Below, in pieces: positions 51,745 through 62,400 of a stretch of 64,000 nt of DNA; positions within the stretch are counted from its first letter, which is position 1; each line of letters starts with the position of its first letter. This stretch comes from Verrucomicrobiales bacterium. Lineage in GTDB: Bacteria > Verrucomicrobiota > Verrucomicrobiia > Verrucomicrobiales > DEV007. The notes under the pieces were generated by a model that ran no database searches, was not told the DNA's origin, and was given only the letters and a program-made list of their open reading frames with translations. Location of the stretch: NCBI GenBank assembly GCA_012960505.1, contig DUBC01000030.1:124001-188000 (forward strand), given 5' to 3'. The translations under genes were made by a program, and so were the position numbers.

Positions 51745-51801
51745 TTTCCCTATAGAATCCTCGACGAAGCACAATAAATCTAACTAGATTTTATACTTTA
51801 T

Positions 51802-51834
51802 AAAAAAGGCACTGAGGATTCAGTGCCTTTTTTT
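51802..51834. terminator. Perfect hairpin terminator, bidirectional
   Basis: GGCACTGA (51808-51815) pairs with TCAGTGCC (51820-51827) across a GGAT loop, with seven T after it and six A before it. It would stop transcription from the Lys/Ala-rich gene, and the A-run makes it work in the other direction too. It is the clearest intrinsic terminator in the window. Confidence 0.95.
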
Positions 51835-51883
51835 GTTTCATTCTTTTGATAATTACAATAGCAAGGGAGCGACACGCCACCTA

Positions 51884-53485
51884 ATGCCCGCACATATCAA
51901 ACCAACCTTCATTTTAATAGCTTTGATCTTCACTTCGGCAGTAACCGCCCTCGAGAATAAGCAACCAATTAAAATCGGCCAAAAAAAACAACTCTTCGTC
52001 GACCATTACATCATTGAAAATCTGGAAAACGTTAGTCTCGAGGTGGGGCAAGCAAAAAAACATGGAGTGGTAATGGAACCTTCCTTACCAACTGATTTTC
52101 AAACTGGTCAGGTGCATGACGGTCCGGACGGAGGCGCTGGGTATGAGTTCGGGGAATCCTGCTTCTGTTGGTTTTTTTCTCCTCACTGGGACGAACAAAA
52201 AAAGAAGTTTCGACTCTGGTACATGTCCAGTAAAAGGCCAGGGAGTGGCGTTGCTTATGCAGAATCAAAGGATGGAATTCATTGGGAAAAACCACTCATT
52301 GCAAAAGATGGGAAAAGCAATCTTATCAACTGGGCCAAACCTTTGCCTATTCTCAGACAAAATAAAAAAAGAGACTTAATGGAACTTGGATTGGATGGAA
52401 GCACTGTGACCATTGATCAGAGCTTACCTTTTGGACATAAAGAAAAATACAAAATCGCATTTTATCCAAACATGGGAGGAAAGGATGCAGCGACACGTCT
52501 CGGATATTCCAAGGATGGGATTAACTGGGAATTTTACAATGATGGATATCCGGTCACTGGCCGCGCTGCAGACACAAATAATCAGATACACTGGAATCCA
52601 AATACAAAAAAATACCTCCTGCACTGCAGACAAGATTTTGCAGCCGGTGGTGGTGTCGGAGAATTACGTGGAGTCCGCATCATGGAACATGCAAAAGAAA
52701 ATGACCTCATAAATCATCCTACTGCCTGGAAAACCTTACGAACATTTACTCTTGAAGATCCGGATAAGAGCACAATTGCAGGAACTAATATCCCCGTCTA
52801 TCAAATCCACACCTTTCCAATGTGGTATTACGAGGGAATCTGGTTTGCTCTTACTGACGTATTAGCAGCAACGAACCGCCCTGTTCCAGAAGGGAAACAG
52901 GATTTCTTCACTCGTCACGAGCAGGGCGTTTGGGAATTTTATATGGCACCTTCCAGAGACGCAATTCACTATGATTTTTCACTGGCAACTTATCCAAGAA
53001 AACCATTAATACCGCGAGGCAAGGACGGGAGCTTTGATAAGGACTGCGCCCGCCCGCCATCTAACATCATTACTCATAATGATGAACATTGGGTTTACTA
53101 TCTCGCCACTAATGAAAGGTGGGGCGCACGCAAGTGGGACGCACGATTGGCTCTGGCTAAGGTCCGACTAGACGGATTCTTTTACCTTCATTCCAAATCC
53201 GAAGAAGGGAAAGCCACAACTCGTCCTTTTGTTCTTGAAGGTGACAATCTTGAAATTAATGTCAATGCTTTGAACGGTCTCCTTAAAGTCGAAATACTCG
53301 ATGGAAAAGGAAATGGCATTCCGCAATTTTCAGGGGAATCAGCGAAGATTTATCGTGGCCATAACAGTCTAAGATTAAAACCAGTATGGAGTGGCCAATC
53401 AGATTTAAGCTCCTTGAAAGGCAAGGCCATCCGCATCCGATTCACTCTTCAGAACACCAAACTCTATTCATTTAAAGCCTTGTAA
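51884..53485 (+). CDS. Exported five-bladed propeller glycosidase-like protein (GH32/GH43-like)
   Basis: Exported protein of about 533 residues starting at the ATG at 51884; a TTG at 51833 lies inside the terminator and is rejected. After a signal peptide come Q-L-F-V-D-H-Y-I-I-E-N, W-F-F-S-P-H-W-D-E-Q-K-K-K-F-R-L-W-Y-M-S, Y-A-E-S-K-D-G-I-H-W-E, Y-S-K-D-G-I-N-W-E-F and the E-F-Y-M-A-P-S-R-D-A-I-H-Y blades, typical of GH32/GH43/GH68 clan-like five-bladed propellers in PVC bacteria. A C-terminal beta-sandwich (about 430-533) ends with I-R-I-R-F-T-L-Q-N-T. The catalytic acids could not be assigned with certainty, so the reaction is inferred from fold. It stands alone on the + strand. Confidence 0.8.
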   Translation: MPAHIKPTFILIALIFTSAVTALENKQPIKIGQKKQLFVDHYIIENLENVSLEVGQAKKHGVVMEPSLPTDFQTGQVHDGPDGGAGYEFGESCFCWFFSPHWDEQKKKFRLWYMSSKRPGSGVAYAESKDGIHWEKPLIAKDGKSNLINWAKPLPILRQNKKRDLMELGLDGSTVTIDQSLPFGHKEKYKIAFYPNMGGKDAATRLGYSKDGINWEFYNDGYPVTGRAADTNNQIHWNPNTKKYLLHCRQDFAAGGGVGELRGVRIMEHAKENDLINHPTAWKTLRTFTLEDPDKSTIAGTNIPVYQIHTFPMWYYEGIWFALTDVLAATNRPVPEGKQDFFTRHEQGVWEFYMAPSRDAIHYDFSLATYPRKPLIPRGKDGSFDKDCARPPSNIITHNDEHWVYYLATNERWGARKWDARLALAKVRLDGFFYLHSKSEEGKATTRPFVLEGDNLEINVNALNGLLKVEILDGKGNGIPQFSGESAKIYRGHNSLRLKPVWSGQSDLSSLKGKAIRIRFTLQNTKLYSFKAL

Positions 53486-53559
53486 TTGATCAAGGGCATG
53501 TCTCGTTTTAGCGCTTACTATCTAGTGAAACCCCTCCATCAAGAAGCACCTTAAAAGTT

Positions 53560-53913
53560 TTACTTTATAATTATATCTCCATCATCATTAAGAATAATGA
53601 ACATATCCACTGAAAGGTTTGGTGTGAAGTACCCAAATTCACTCTTGTAAATATTCTGCCCAATATAACCGGCAATAATGCCCCCACCTTCAGATTGGCT
53701 ATGGAAAATAAATCGCTTGGTGTCACCTGAATCTAAATGGTGAACTTTAAAATAACGCCCGCCGGCCTTCACTTCTATCTTATCCCAAGAAACCGAACCT
53801 GCATTCTTCAATTGTATTTCGTTTCTTAGAGAAAGGTTAAACAAATAATATCCAACAACCAATGCAAGTCCGATCAAAAAGATCGAACCTTTTATAACAG
53901 CAGCAGCTTTCAT
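53560..53913 (-). CDS. Small membrane-anchored protein of unknown function
   Basis: A 117-residue protein starting at the ATG at 53913; a TTG four codons earlier is less likely. A single hydrophobic anchor (V-I-K-G-S-I-F-L-I-G-L-A-L-V-V-G-Y-Y-L) leaves a roughly 90-residue periplasmic domain of alternating strands: E-I-Q-L-K-N-A-G-S-V-S-W-D-K-I-E-V-K, then R-F-I-F-H-S-Q-S-E-G-G-G-I-I-A-G-Y. No family is recognised. It lies 52 bp downstream of the DUF6174-like gene on the same strand and may be co-transcribed with it. Confidence 0.6.
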   Translation of the reverse strand: MKAAAVIKGSIFLIGLALVVGYYLFNLSLRNEIQLKNAGSVSWDKIEVKAGGRYFKVHHLDSGDTKRFIFHSQSEGGGIIAGYIGQNIYKSEFGYFTPNLSVDMFIILNDDGDIIIK

Positions 53914-53965
53914 CCCTAGAGTCAATTAAATTAAAATATACAATTTCAATCCGAAACACATTAAC

Positions 53966-54655
53966 TTATCTCATTGGAAGAAATTTTAGAATGGACCAAC
54001 CCTGCTCCTCATCGGCTATCCTTAAATCAACATCTATGAAGGCAGTTTTGGGATAGCCAAAAGTTTCATCATAGGTCACATCAATACGATACGCCTTATT
54101 ATCGATATTTCTCTTTAAGACCATAAACCAATCATCAATAGTCCTATGCTCGGGCTCGAAAACGTCAGGAAAATTGGTGTCTATCGATTCCGTAGACACT
54201 ACCTCATTATTGCGGACAGTCACATTGCCATGCCAAAAGAACCATGAACTCCCATGACGAATCTCCATTGAATAACTATCCACACCTGATCCCTGCCAGA
54301 CCGTGTATGCATCAATGTAATCACTCAAGTATGGATCACCCCCTTTAATTTGACGAGCACGGTAATATCGCTGCCGAGCTCCTCGTTGAATGGAAACCTT
54401 AATAACTGCCTTACCCTCAAAGGTTTCAATGTCTTGCCAGTCATTCATATCTTCTGAAGTCTGCAATACCCATAAGTCCTCCAAAACCACTGGTAAATCT
54501 TGTAGCTGGAATGAAAAAACACCTCCCTCATATTCCCATTTTAGTCGGTTCAAATTGGTTCCCTCGCCTTGAGCTGATACAGATCCATTGCTAAGTCCAA
54601 GTACTATCAAGGCAATGCTAACTATAATGTAAATTGGGGTATTCATTAATGACAT
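53966..54655 (-). CDS. Exported DUF6174-like protein with N-terminal tail-type domain
   Basis: A 229-residue exported protein. Signal peptide ending near S-V-S-A-Q. Residues about 35-105 contain L-W-V-L-Q-T-S-E-D-M-N-D-W and Q-R-Y-Y-R-A-R, the same beta-sandwich that forms the C-terminal tail of other exported proteins here (for example 1677-2867), but placed at the N-terminus. From about 110, Y-L-S-D-Y-I-D-A-Y-T-V-W, N-V-T-V-R-N-N-E-V-V-S-T, R-T-I-D-D-W-F-M-V-L and V-T-Y-D-E-T-F-G-Y-P-K-T-A-F-I-D match the pattern I recall for DUF6174. Function unknown. It may start at Met4, which gives a shorter signal. Confidence 0.7.
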   Translation of the reverse strand: MSLMNTPIYIIVSIALIVLGLSNGSVSAQGEGTNLNRLKWEYEGGVFSFQLQDLPVVLEDLWVLQTSEDMNDWQDIETFEGKAVIKVSIQRGARQRYYRARQIKGGDPYLSDYIDAYTVWQGSGVDSYSMEIRHGSSWFFWHGNVTVRNNEVVSTESIDTNFPDVFEPEHRTIDDWFMVLKRNIDNKAYRIDVTYDETFGYPKTAFIDVDLRIADEEQGWSILKFLPMR

Positions 54656-54806
54656 AACGTATAATAAGCCAAGGTCATTAGATCTAATTCAATTTATTTA
54701 CTTTTCTTTTCCATCTGCAAATCACACATATGAAACGACAATTATTCTGACTCAAATTATAAAAGTAGAAGACTATTCAAAGGCCACCATACTTTCTGTA
54801 TAATAA

Positions 54807-57800
54807 TTAGTTACTGAAGAGCCTAAAGAATACTTTCTTTGAACTATTATCGATGGGCCTTAAATACCGAACAGTCACTTCAACTGTTCCGTCCCCATTA
54901 TCAAAATTTGAAACAGTTTCAAGTATTTCAGGTTCAGCAGTCCAAGTTCGCAAATCAAAGGAAAGCTGAATCTCCATAGAAGCCTGGGCAAATAAATTAC
55001 GCGGAAAACTAAGTGTCAGGTAATTGGCGCCTCCTATCCTTTGAATACTCGCATTAGTAAATGGCGCATCAGTAGCAAGATCCGGACGCGACCCAAAGTA
55101 ATACTCTAGATAATTACTTACCGCATCACCATCATCATCTTCTTCAGGCCCACCTTGAACTGCATTCTGCAAAGCCCATTCAGCATAAGGAATCGTTTCC
55201 ACTTCAGCCTCACCGGGTGATCCTCCATTATTACGACTCTCAACCCAACTCGAAGGATCGGTAAGCACCTGACCAACTAAGACAAGGGTTGGCCCTCCAC
55301 CATCAGCTTCTTTGGGCCATGGAATTTGATCATTGTAGGTAAAATTAAGTATATCCTCTGACTCATTATTAATGACATGCAATTGTTCACCATCATTGCT
55401 GAGTCGCCCCTTATACTCATAGATCTGCACCGCGCTGACTCCATACCTTGTCTCGAAAGCCTTTCGGTCACGAACGAGGAGCAGATATTCCCCTGCGGCA
55501 AGGATCGTGTTGTCAGGGAAAGTGAAATTGATTCCTTTTTTGAAATGAACATTAGATAGGTCAATGGAAGAAGAATCCGTGTTCAAGAATTCAATGAATT
55601 CGTAATCGTCTCGGTCAGCAGAGACTGCCATCTCATTTTCAGAGGAAGGGTCCTCAGGATGATAATGGAATTCTGTTATTATGAAATTAGAAGCATTAGC
55701 TGGAACCGATCCTATTGAGAAGAAGGCCTCATTAAGCGCACTCCATTCTTCCTTAATTGAATCATAAGCACGGGCCCGTATCATTGAAGGATCGCTGAGG
55801 ATTATAGGTACAGTAACTCTATTGCCTTTGCTCATGTCAACTTCTCCGCGAAGAATTAGATCAAAACTGATATCCGAACTGTTAGGAGAAGAGTTGTGAA
55901 TTTCTACGGCAAGATGATTGGCACCATCAACAAAGCTAGAGCTCGGGACTTGATACTCGTGATAAATACGTTCATTGGGAGTGCCAGAAGTGGCATAAGT
56001 ATCATGACCGGCATCTGATGGCAGATTATTTGTGCGGATGAGTTCTGATCCGTTAGCGTAAACTGCAGCACCGTCATCATATTTCAGTTTGATTATGAAA
56101 AATGAATAGGCTGATGGATTTGATAATTCAACGTTCGTACGAAAATAAGTAGTAGCATTGCGCTGCATGCCAGAACGGTCATCAGAATCGACATAACTAA
56201 TTAGCGTCGCTTCATCACCTTCCCTGTATCCAAGTTCTGAAGGGCCAGAGGACCAGTCAGAATCATCAAAATCTGGAGCAATCCATAATTTGCCTTGATC
56301 GGACCCGTCATCCAAATACTTCCATACCTGCCCAGTCTTAACATAATCTTTTGGAATAGGAAGTTCGTCATCAAATGTTGCGGTAATTGCCTGAGGATTA
56401 ATTGCTCCCCCTGAAAGTCTTGGGTCAGAGCCGTCCGTTGTATAGTAAATTGCCAAAGTGTTAGTGCTCATTGTAATGCCGGAACCTACTGGAATTGAAC
56501 CTCCATGTTGATTGAATACTGGAGAAATTAGGCTTGGATACATGCCAGCTGCCCTGAACTTTTTAATCATATTTTCTGTGAGTCTAGGAAAGTGGTTGTT
56601 AGTCAGATTCTTCTGATAATCGAGCCAGTTCTGATATTCACGGAACCGGCTACCCCAACGAGCAGACTCAGAAATAAATCCAAGGCGAGCCTCATCTACC
56701 CGCTTCTGCAAACGTGCAATATTACGTTCCGGTGTCAGTGCTCCGTCATTGAAAAAATGCATGTGAATCCTATCTGCAACCAACATTGCATAGTCGGGAT
56801 TCTTTCTAATAAGGCTCGAGCTCGTCAGGTTGAAAGGACCCGCGTTGTTCACGGCCTTTCCTGGATTTCGAAGAAATCCGTCCGCGTCTTTCATCTGAAA
56901 TCGAAAGGGCTGGCCTTGAGCCTTTGAACCTAATAATCTAACTTCGCTCTCTGAATCCCCGCTGACCCATAGCAGCATGAAATCAATCAGATTCGCAAAA
57001 TCGATATGATTTTCGTTAAATTCCCATGCATTTGAACTCCGAGCCACTTGCTTAGTTTCATTCCAAAGCACCCCAGTGCCGTCGTAAACCTTTTCATCAT
57101 TGCGGAACCCGTCATTTAGATTAACCGCATCATAGTCTGCCTTGGGCCCGCCAAAATAACTCGAAGCCATGTCCGCATTCCAGCGCTCACGCAAATGATA
57201 CTGACCCCAGTAAATGCCATTAAGATAGACATGAACGAATCTGCCGTGCGGAGCAAGGTTACCCATTTCAAGCATAGAATCATCAGTGAATCGGTTCGAC
57301 ATATATCCACCTCGTGACTGCATGTCGTGGGAACCACTTCGTAAATCCATGACATCAAAACGATCTGTAGGTGGGTAATGTTTGTAGTCAAAACCATCAA
57401 ACATTGGATAATTCAGTTTGGTATCACCGTACTGGGAGCGAAAACCAATCCGAAAACTCTTCTTGGGAAAGTTCGTATAGTAACCACCAAAGTGCTTCAA
57501 TCCACCATTCTCCTGAAAGCCAGGTGTGCCATCGGGAAAAATCATCTCCACTGAAGCTGGAGACTCTCTCCGCATGTTACCGGACCCTTCATTCATGAAA
57601 GGACTTGGATTATCGGTTACTATAGAAACGGTAGGAACCGACTTGAGGGAATCAATCATCTGCGGCCCAAACGTTCGTGACTCTGTGACCGATGCACGCA
57701 TCCGGGGTTGATTCACCACATCCTCTGGAAAAAGATAGGTCTGTGTATCAATGTTGGTTGTTGAATATCCTGACCTGTGAGCCATGGCCCGTATGACTGT

Positions 57801-59036
57801 CGTTTTGTTAATAGTAATTGGAGCCTTATATACTTCGCCTCGGGTCTCACTGGGAACTGTCCCATCGAGGGTATATCTTATTTCAGCGCCTTCGGTTTTC
57901 GTGCTTATTTCAAGTTCAAAAGCTTCTTCATAAAAACCTCTGTTCACATTAAATTTCGTATCACTAACAAGTCCATCAATTCGTTCGCCATTAAGGGTTC
58001 CTGGAGTCGGATTCAGGAAATAACCATTCTTTGGAGAGTTAAGATCTGTTTTTTTTGCTGTTAGTTCCGGAGATACAAGAAAGTCAGAACTGTTTTGAGA
58101 GCCGTTTAATCCTTGTATTGCCAATATATTTTGACCCTTTTGCAAAGGTCCTGTCACAGGATAGTCAAAAAATGTAATTACGTCATTCTCGTTGGACCGA
58201 TTGGAGGAAGAGGTAGAATTCCATACAGGATTTTCTGGGGCACTGAGCGATTCTATTTTTGTTCCGTTCAGATAGGCAATGAATCCGTCTTCCCATTTCA
58301 TTCGGAGGATAAGATCACTCACTCCGCTAGCATCATTCAGAGTGAAGGGCACTCTAATATAAATAGAAGCGTTCACACCCCGCATAGCAGCCTTAACGTC
58401 ACCGCCTTCACCAAGGTGTGGGATATATTTCGTTGAGTTGTCATACCCGATTCCGGTATTTGCTTCGGACCAGTCTGAATCGTCGAATAAAGTTTCTTGC
58501 CACCCATCGATAAAAGCAGATGGAACAATCCACTTTGCGTCATCTCCTTCTTCAATAAATTTCACATCTTTCGGTTCGCCATACCCACTCCCATAAGAAA
58601 GATCTTCGTATTGACGAGGATAGTTTTTAAACTCGCTTGCTATAGTAACTCCGTCAGGTTTAATGAGTGCCAGGTAACCGTTTTCTGATGAGCTTAGTTT
58701 AAAGTTAGTATGTAGGTCATTATTTGGATCTGTCAGATCCTTGCCCGAAGCAAATACCAAAATGAAACCCTCATCATTGAAGCTTTTTTTTGGAAATGTC
58801 CACTTAGTTAAATTGAGTGGATTATCGGTGAGATGATAACCTTCAAGGCTTCCGTTTTCCCTATTAACATTTGATATTTCAATCCAGTCAGATGCGTCAC
58901 CGTCTGCATCCTCAACAGACTCCTTATTATCAGCCATAAATTCAGTAATGTGCAGCTCCGCGCTCAATAATGAACATGGCAGAAAAATTGCTGCGAGGAC
59001 TTGGACAAGGCTTGCTATGGTAGAGAGCGATTTCAT
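54807..59036 (-). CDS. Giant exported CotH / lamin-tail protein, copy 1
   Basis: A 1409-residue exported protein. Signal peptide at 1-26. A lamin-tail domain at about 27-120 has L-H-I-T-E-F-M-A-D-N and D-W-I-E-I-S-N. A galactose-binding-like domain follows (about 160-330), then a chitobiase C-terminal-like domain near 365-440 (A-E-I-R-Y-T-L-D-G). A CotH kinase domain (about 480-800) has K-S-F-R-I-G-F-R, D-V-M-D-L-R-S-G-S-H-D and W-G-Q-Y-H-L-R-E-R-W-N. A second chitobiase-like and galactose-binding pair precedes a second lamin-tail domain (about 1115-1200). The end, P-E-E-D-D-D-G-D-A-V-S-N-Y-L-E-Y-Y-F-G, is the verrucomicrobial tail. CotH domains phosphorylate proteins in spore coats; here the substrate is unknown. 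It is the paralog of 59429-63676. Confidence 0.9.
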   Translation of the reverse strand: MKSLSTIASLVQVLAAIFLPCSLLSAELHITEFMADNKESVEDADGDASDWIEISNVNRENGSLEGYHLTDNPLNLTKWTFPKKSFNDEGFILVFASGKDLTDPNNDLHTNFKLSSSENGYLALIKPDGVTIASEFKNYPRQYEDLSYGSGYGEPKDVKFIEEGDDAKWIVPSAFIDGWQETLFDDSDWSEANTGIGYDNSTKYIPHLGEGGDVKAAMRGVNASIYIRVPFTLNDASGVSDLILRMKWEDGFIAYLNGTKIESLSAPENPVWNSTSSSNRSNENDVITFFDYPVTGPLQKGQNILAIQGLNGSQNSSDFLVSPELTAKKTDLNSPKNGYFLNPTPGTLNGERIDGLVSDTKFNVNRGFYEEAFELEISTKTEGAEIRYTLDGTVPSETRGEVYKAPITINKTTVIRAMAHRSGYSTTNIDTQTYLFPEDVVNQPRMRASVTESRTFGPQMIDSLKSVPTVSIVTDNPSPFMNEGSGNMRRESPASVEMIFPDGTPGFQENGGLKHFGGYYTNFPKKSFRIGFRSQYGDTKLNYPMFDGFDYKHYPPTDRFDVMDLRSGSHDMQSRGGYMSNRFTDDSMLEMGNLAPHGRFVHVYLNGIYWGQYHLRERWNADMASSYFGGPKADYDAVNLNDGFRNDEKVYDGTGVLWNETKQVARSSNAWEFNENHIDFANLIDFMLLWVSGDSESEVRLLGSKAQGQPFRFQMKDADGFLRNPGKAVNNAGPFNLTSSSLIRKNPDYAMLVADRIHMHFFNDGALTPERNIARLQKRVDEARLGFISESARWGSRFREYQNWLDYQKNLTNNHFPRLTENMIKKFRAAGMYPSLISPVFNQHGGSIPVGSGITMSTNTLAIYYTTDGSDPRLSGGAINPQAITATFDDELPIPKDYVKTGQVWKYLDDGSDQGKLWIAPDFDDSDWSSGPSELGYREGDEATLISYVDSDDRSGMQRNATTYFRTNVELSNPSAYSFFIIKLKYDDGAAVYANGSELIRTNNLPSDAGHDTYATSGTPNERIYHEYQVPSSSFVDGANHLAVEIHNSSPNSSDISFDLILRGEVDMSKGNRVTVPIILSDPSMIRARAYDSIKEEWSALNEAFFSIGSVPANASNFIITEFHYHPEDPSSENEMAVSADRDDYEFIEFLNTDSSSIDLSNVHFKKGINFTFPDNTILAAGEYLLLVRDRKAFETRYGVSAVQIYEYKGRLSNDGEQLHVINNESEDILNFTYNDQIPWPKEADGGGPTLVLVGQVLTDPSSWVESRNNGGSPGEAEVETIPYAEWALQNAVQGGPEEDDDGDAVSNYLEYYFGSRPDLATDAPFTNASIQRIGGANYLTLSFPRNLFAQASMEIQLSFDLRTWTAEPEILETVSNFDNGDGTVEVTVRYLRPIDNSSKKVFFRLFSN

Positions 59037-59207
59037 AAGATTGGAATCCGAATTTACCCTTTAGGCATTGGGAATATCTGTGTCTAATATTGCTCCTTAT
59101 TAATCCATTACACAAGCCCAGTTATTATTGTTATTATGATTTAGTTTTCAGGATTCATTAATTAGATTCAAGTTGAAGTAACTTCTTATTTAAAAAAAGA
59201 AAACCAG
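59037..59207. promoter_or_regulatory. Divergent intergenic region, duplicated at 63677-63847
   Basis: This 171-bp AT-rich gap separates the divergent CotH gene and the small-gene remnant. It aligns along its length with the gap at 63677-63847, including tctaatattgc and ccttattaatcc on one side and accagatgaagaaact at the small-gene end. It must hold promoters in both directions; no clear -10/-35 pair was assigned. Confidence 0.6.
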
Positions 59208-59396
59208 ATGAAGAAACTCATCTTTCAAATATTTGTAGCAACTGCAGCCTCCTTCTTTGCTAAATAAAATGCATGAACCCCGGCGAATGACTAAGGCAAA
59301 GCCAATGATCTAATCGAGGATAAAAGGATGCTCCAAGTGCACGGGCATGACATCAAAGAAAAATTTGGATACAAACTAATAACAGCAGGAAACTAA
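59208..59396 (+). pseudogene. Decayed copy of the small exported gene at 63848
   Basis: The ATG and signal peptide survive (M-K-K-L-I-F, then V-A-T-A-A-S-F-F-A), aligning codon for codon with the intact copy (M-K-K-L-I-F...A-A-T-A-V-S-L-F-A). Stops then appear where the intact copy has Glu (TAA) and Trp (TGA), and a third soon after. The frame can still be followed to a K-x-L-Q-V-H-G-H-D-I-K segment matching K-L-E-V-Y-R-H-G-I-K. It is clearly a pseudogene. Confidence 0.88.
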
Positions 59397-59428
59397 TCGA
59401 TAGCCACTCATGTCTTCTTATATAATAA

Positions 59429-62400
59429 TTAGTTAACGAAGAGCCTAAGGAACACTTTCTTTGACTCATCATCGACGGGTGTTAAATAACGAACAGTCAC
59501 TTCTGCTGTTCCATCCCCATTATCAAAATTTGAAATGGTCTCAAACATTGCAGGGTCAGTCGTCCAAATGCGCAAGTCAGAGGAAAGCTGAACTTCCAAA
59601 GAACCTCTGGCTAATACATTACGTGAAAAACTAAGAGTTAGGTAATTGGATCCTCCTATACTCTGAATACCCGCATGAGTAGAGGACGCATCGGTAGCAA
59701 GATCCGGTCTCGACCCAAAGTAATACTCTAGATAATTACTTACCGTATCACCATCATCATCTTCTTCAGGCCCACCTTGAACTGCATTCTGCAAAGCCCA
59801 TTCAGCATAAGGAATCGTTTCCACCTCAATCTCACCGGGTGATCCTCCCTGATTACGACTCGCAACCCAGCTCGAAGGATCGTTAAGATCTTGACCGACT
59901 AATATAAGGCTTGGGCCACCACCGTCAGCTACTTTCGGCCATGGAATTTGATCATTGTAGGTAAAATCAAATATCTTATCTAATCCATTATCGATGACAC
60001 TCAATTGTTCACCATCATTGCTGAGTCTACCCGTATATTCATAGGTCTGCACATCACTGGCCCCGTACCTTGCTTCGAAAGCCTCACGATCACGAACGAG
60101 GAGCAGGTATTTCCCTGCCGCAAGGATCGTGTTGTCAGGGAAAGTGAAGTTGATTCCTAATTCAAAACGAACCCCTGTCAGATCAATGGCTGATGTTCCG
60201 GCATTAAATAATTCAATGAACTCAAAATCATCACGGTCAGCACTAACTTCCAACTCTTCCACTCTTGTCGGGTTGTATGGGTGATAATTAATTTCTGAAA
60301 TGACAAGGACATCTGGCCCTGCCGGCACGCTATCAATGGAAAAGAACGCTTCATTTAATGCACTCCATTCCTTACTTCCACTATCATAGGATCTGGCACG
60401 AAGTAACAGAGGAGAAGTCAAAAATAATGGGTCAGAAACATTATCTCCACCGCCCTGAGTCGTCTCGCCACGTAAAAACATATCAAAGCGAATGTCCGAA
60501 CTGGTACCGCTGCCCTGGTGAATCTCAGCTGCAATCACATTAGTACCGGCAGAAAAAGATGCTGACGGTAACGTGACCTCTTTCCAGCCAGATTCATCAC
60601 TGACCGTACTACTAGCAAAAGTAGTAAATGAAGCTCCCGAAGCAAGGTTCTGACGGATCGCCTCCTTGCCATTGATATAGACAGCGATCCCGTCATCATA
60701 TTTGATTCTGAGGAGGAAATTAAAAAACAGGGACGGGTCAGGTATCTCAACACTGGTCCGAAAATAAGTAGTAGGATACTTCGAAGAAGAATTTGGTCCA
60801 AAACTGAGCGTTGTTCCTGACCCCTCATCATCACTGCCGTATCCGAGTTCGGAAGGACCGATAGACCATGCTGAATCATCAAAAGTTTTAGCACTCCATG
60901 CACTCCCCTGATTAGATCCATTGTCAAGATATCGCCAACGGTACCCGCTGGAAATGTATGTGACCGGAGCAGGTCCACCACCTCCAAAACTTGCAATTTG
61001 TGCTTCCGGATTCATAGCGCCTCCAGACAATCGCGGATCAGTCCCGTCCGTTGTATAATAGATCGTATCCGAGTCAGTTGCCATGGTCAACGCAGTGTCG
61101 GACGACACTGATCCTCCATGCTGACTAAATACTGGTGCAATGATTTCAGGATACATGCCCGCTGATCGGAACCTTCCAATCATAGTATTGGTGAGATTGG
61201 GGAAGTGGTTATTAACCAGATTTTGTTGATAATCTAGCCAGTTCTGATATTCACGGAATCGGTCACCCCAACGAGCAGACTCAGCGATAAATCCAAGGCG
61301 AGCCTCATCGACTCGTTTCTGCAAACGGGCAATGTTACGTTCCGGTGTCAGGACCCCATCATTAAAAAAGTGCATGTGAATCCTATCTGCAACTAGCATC
61401 GCATAGTCGGGGTTTCGATTAATAAGACTCGAACTCATCAAACTCAACGGACCTGATGTATTTACGGAATGTCCTGGACTTCGAAGAAATCCGTCCGCGT
61501 CTTTCATTTGAAAACGAAAGGGCTGGCCCTGAACTATGGATCCTAATAACCTAACTTCGCTTTCCGAATTGCCACTGACCCACAGCAATATAAAATCAAT
61601 CAGATTTGCAAAATCGATATGATTTTCGTTAAAGTCCCATGCATTAGAACCAGAAGCCAGTTGCTTAGTTTCATTCCAAAGCACCCCAGTACCGTCGTAA
61701 ACCTTTTCATCATTACGGAATCCGTCGTTGAGATTGACAGCATCATAGTCTGCCTTGGGACCTCCAAAGTAACTCGAAGCCATGTCCGCATTCCATCGCT
61801 CACGCAAATGATACTGACCCCAATAATTTCCATTCAAGTAGACATGAACGAATCTGCCGTGCGGAGCAAGATTCCCCATTTCAAGCATTGAATCATCAGT
61901 GAATCGGTTTGACATATAACCGCCTCGTGACTGCATGTCGTGGGAACCACTTCGTAAATCCATGACATCAAAACGGTCTGTCGGCGGATAATGTTTGTAG
62001 TTAAAACCATCAAACATCGGATAATTTAATTTAGTAGCACCGTACTGGGAGCGAAAACCAATCCGAAAGCTTTTCTTGCGAAAGTTTGTATAGTAACCAC
62101 CAAAGTGCTTTAATCCGCCACTCTCCTGAAAGCCAGGCGTGCCGTCGGGAAAGATCATCTCCACGGAGGCTGGCGACTCACTACGAATGTTGCCGGACCC
62201 CTCATTCATGAAAGAGCTCGGATCATCGGTCACTATAGAGACAGTAGGAACTGATTTAAGAGAATCAATCATCTGCGGGCCAAGCGTTCGTGACTGCGTG
62301 ACCGATGTGCGCATGCGCGACTGATCCAATACGTCCTCGGGGAAAAGATAAGTCTGCGTATCAATGTTAGTCGGACGAGATCCTGGCAAATGCGCCATGG

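Larger units (their letters stand above)
54799..59396. repeat. Tandem segmental duplication, copy 1 (decayed small gene)
   Basis: This unit contains the CotH gene at 54807-59036 and a divergent small-gene remnant at 59208-59396. It is homologous along its length to 59421-64000: the shared sequence begins at tataataattag in both (54799 and 59421), the CotH genes correspond throughout, and the region between the divergent starts matches too. The two units lie head to tail, 4622 bases apart. Confidence 0.85.

Noticed and set aside
51420..51774. Two - strand frames with A-G-F-L or G-R-L-F repeats
   Set aside because: They are the reverse readings of the 15-bp repeat in the Lys/Ala-rich gene; low-complexity repeats stay open on several frames.
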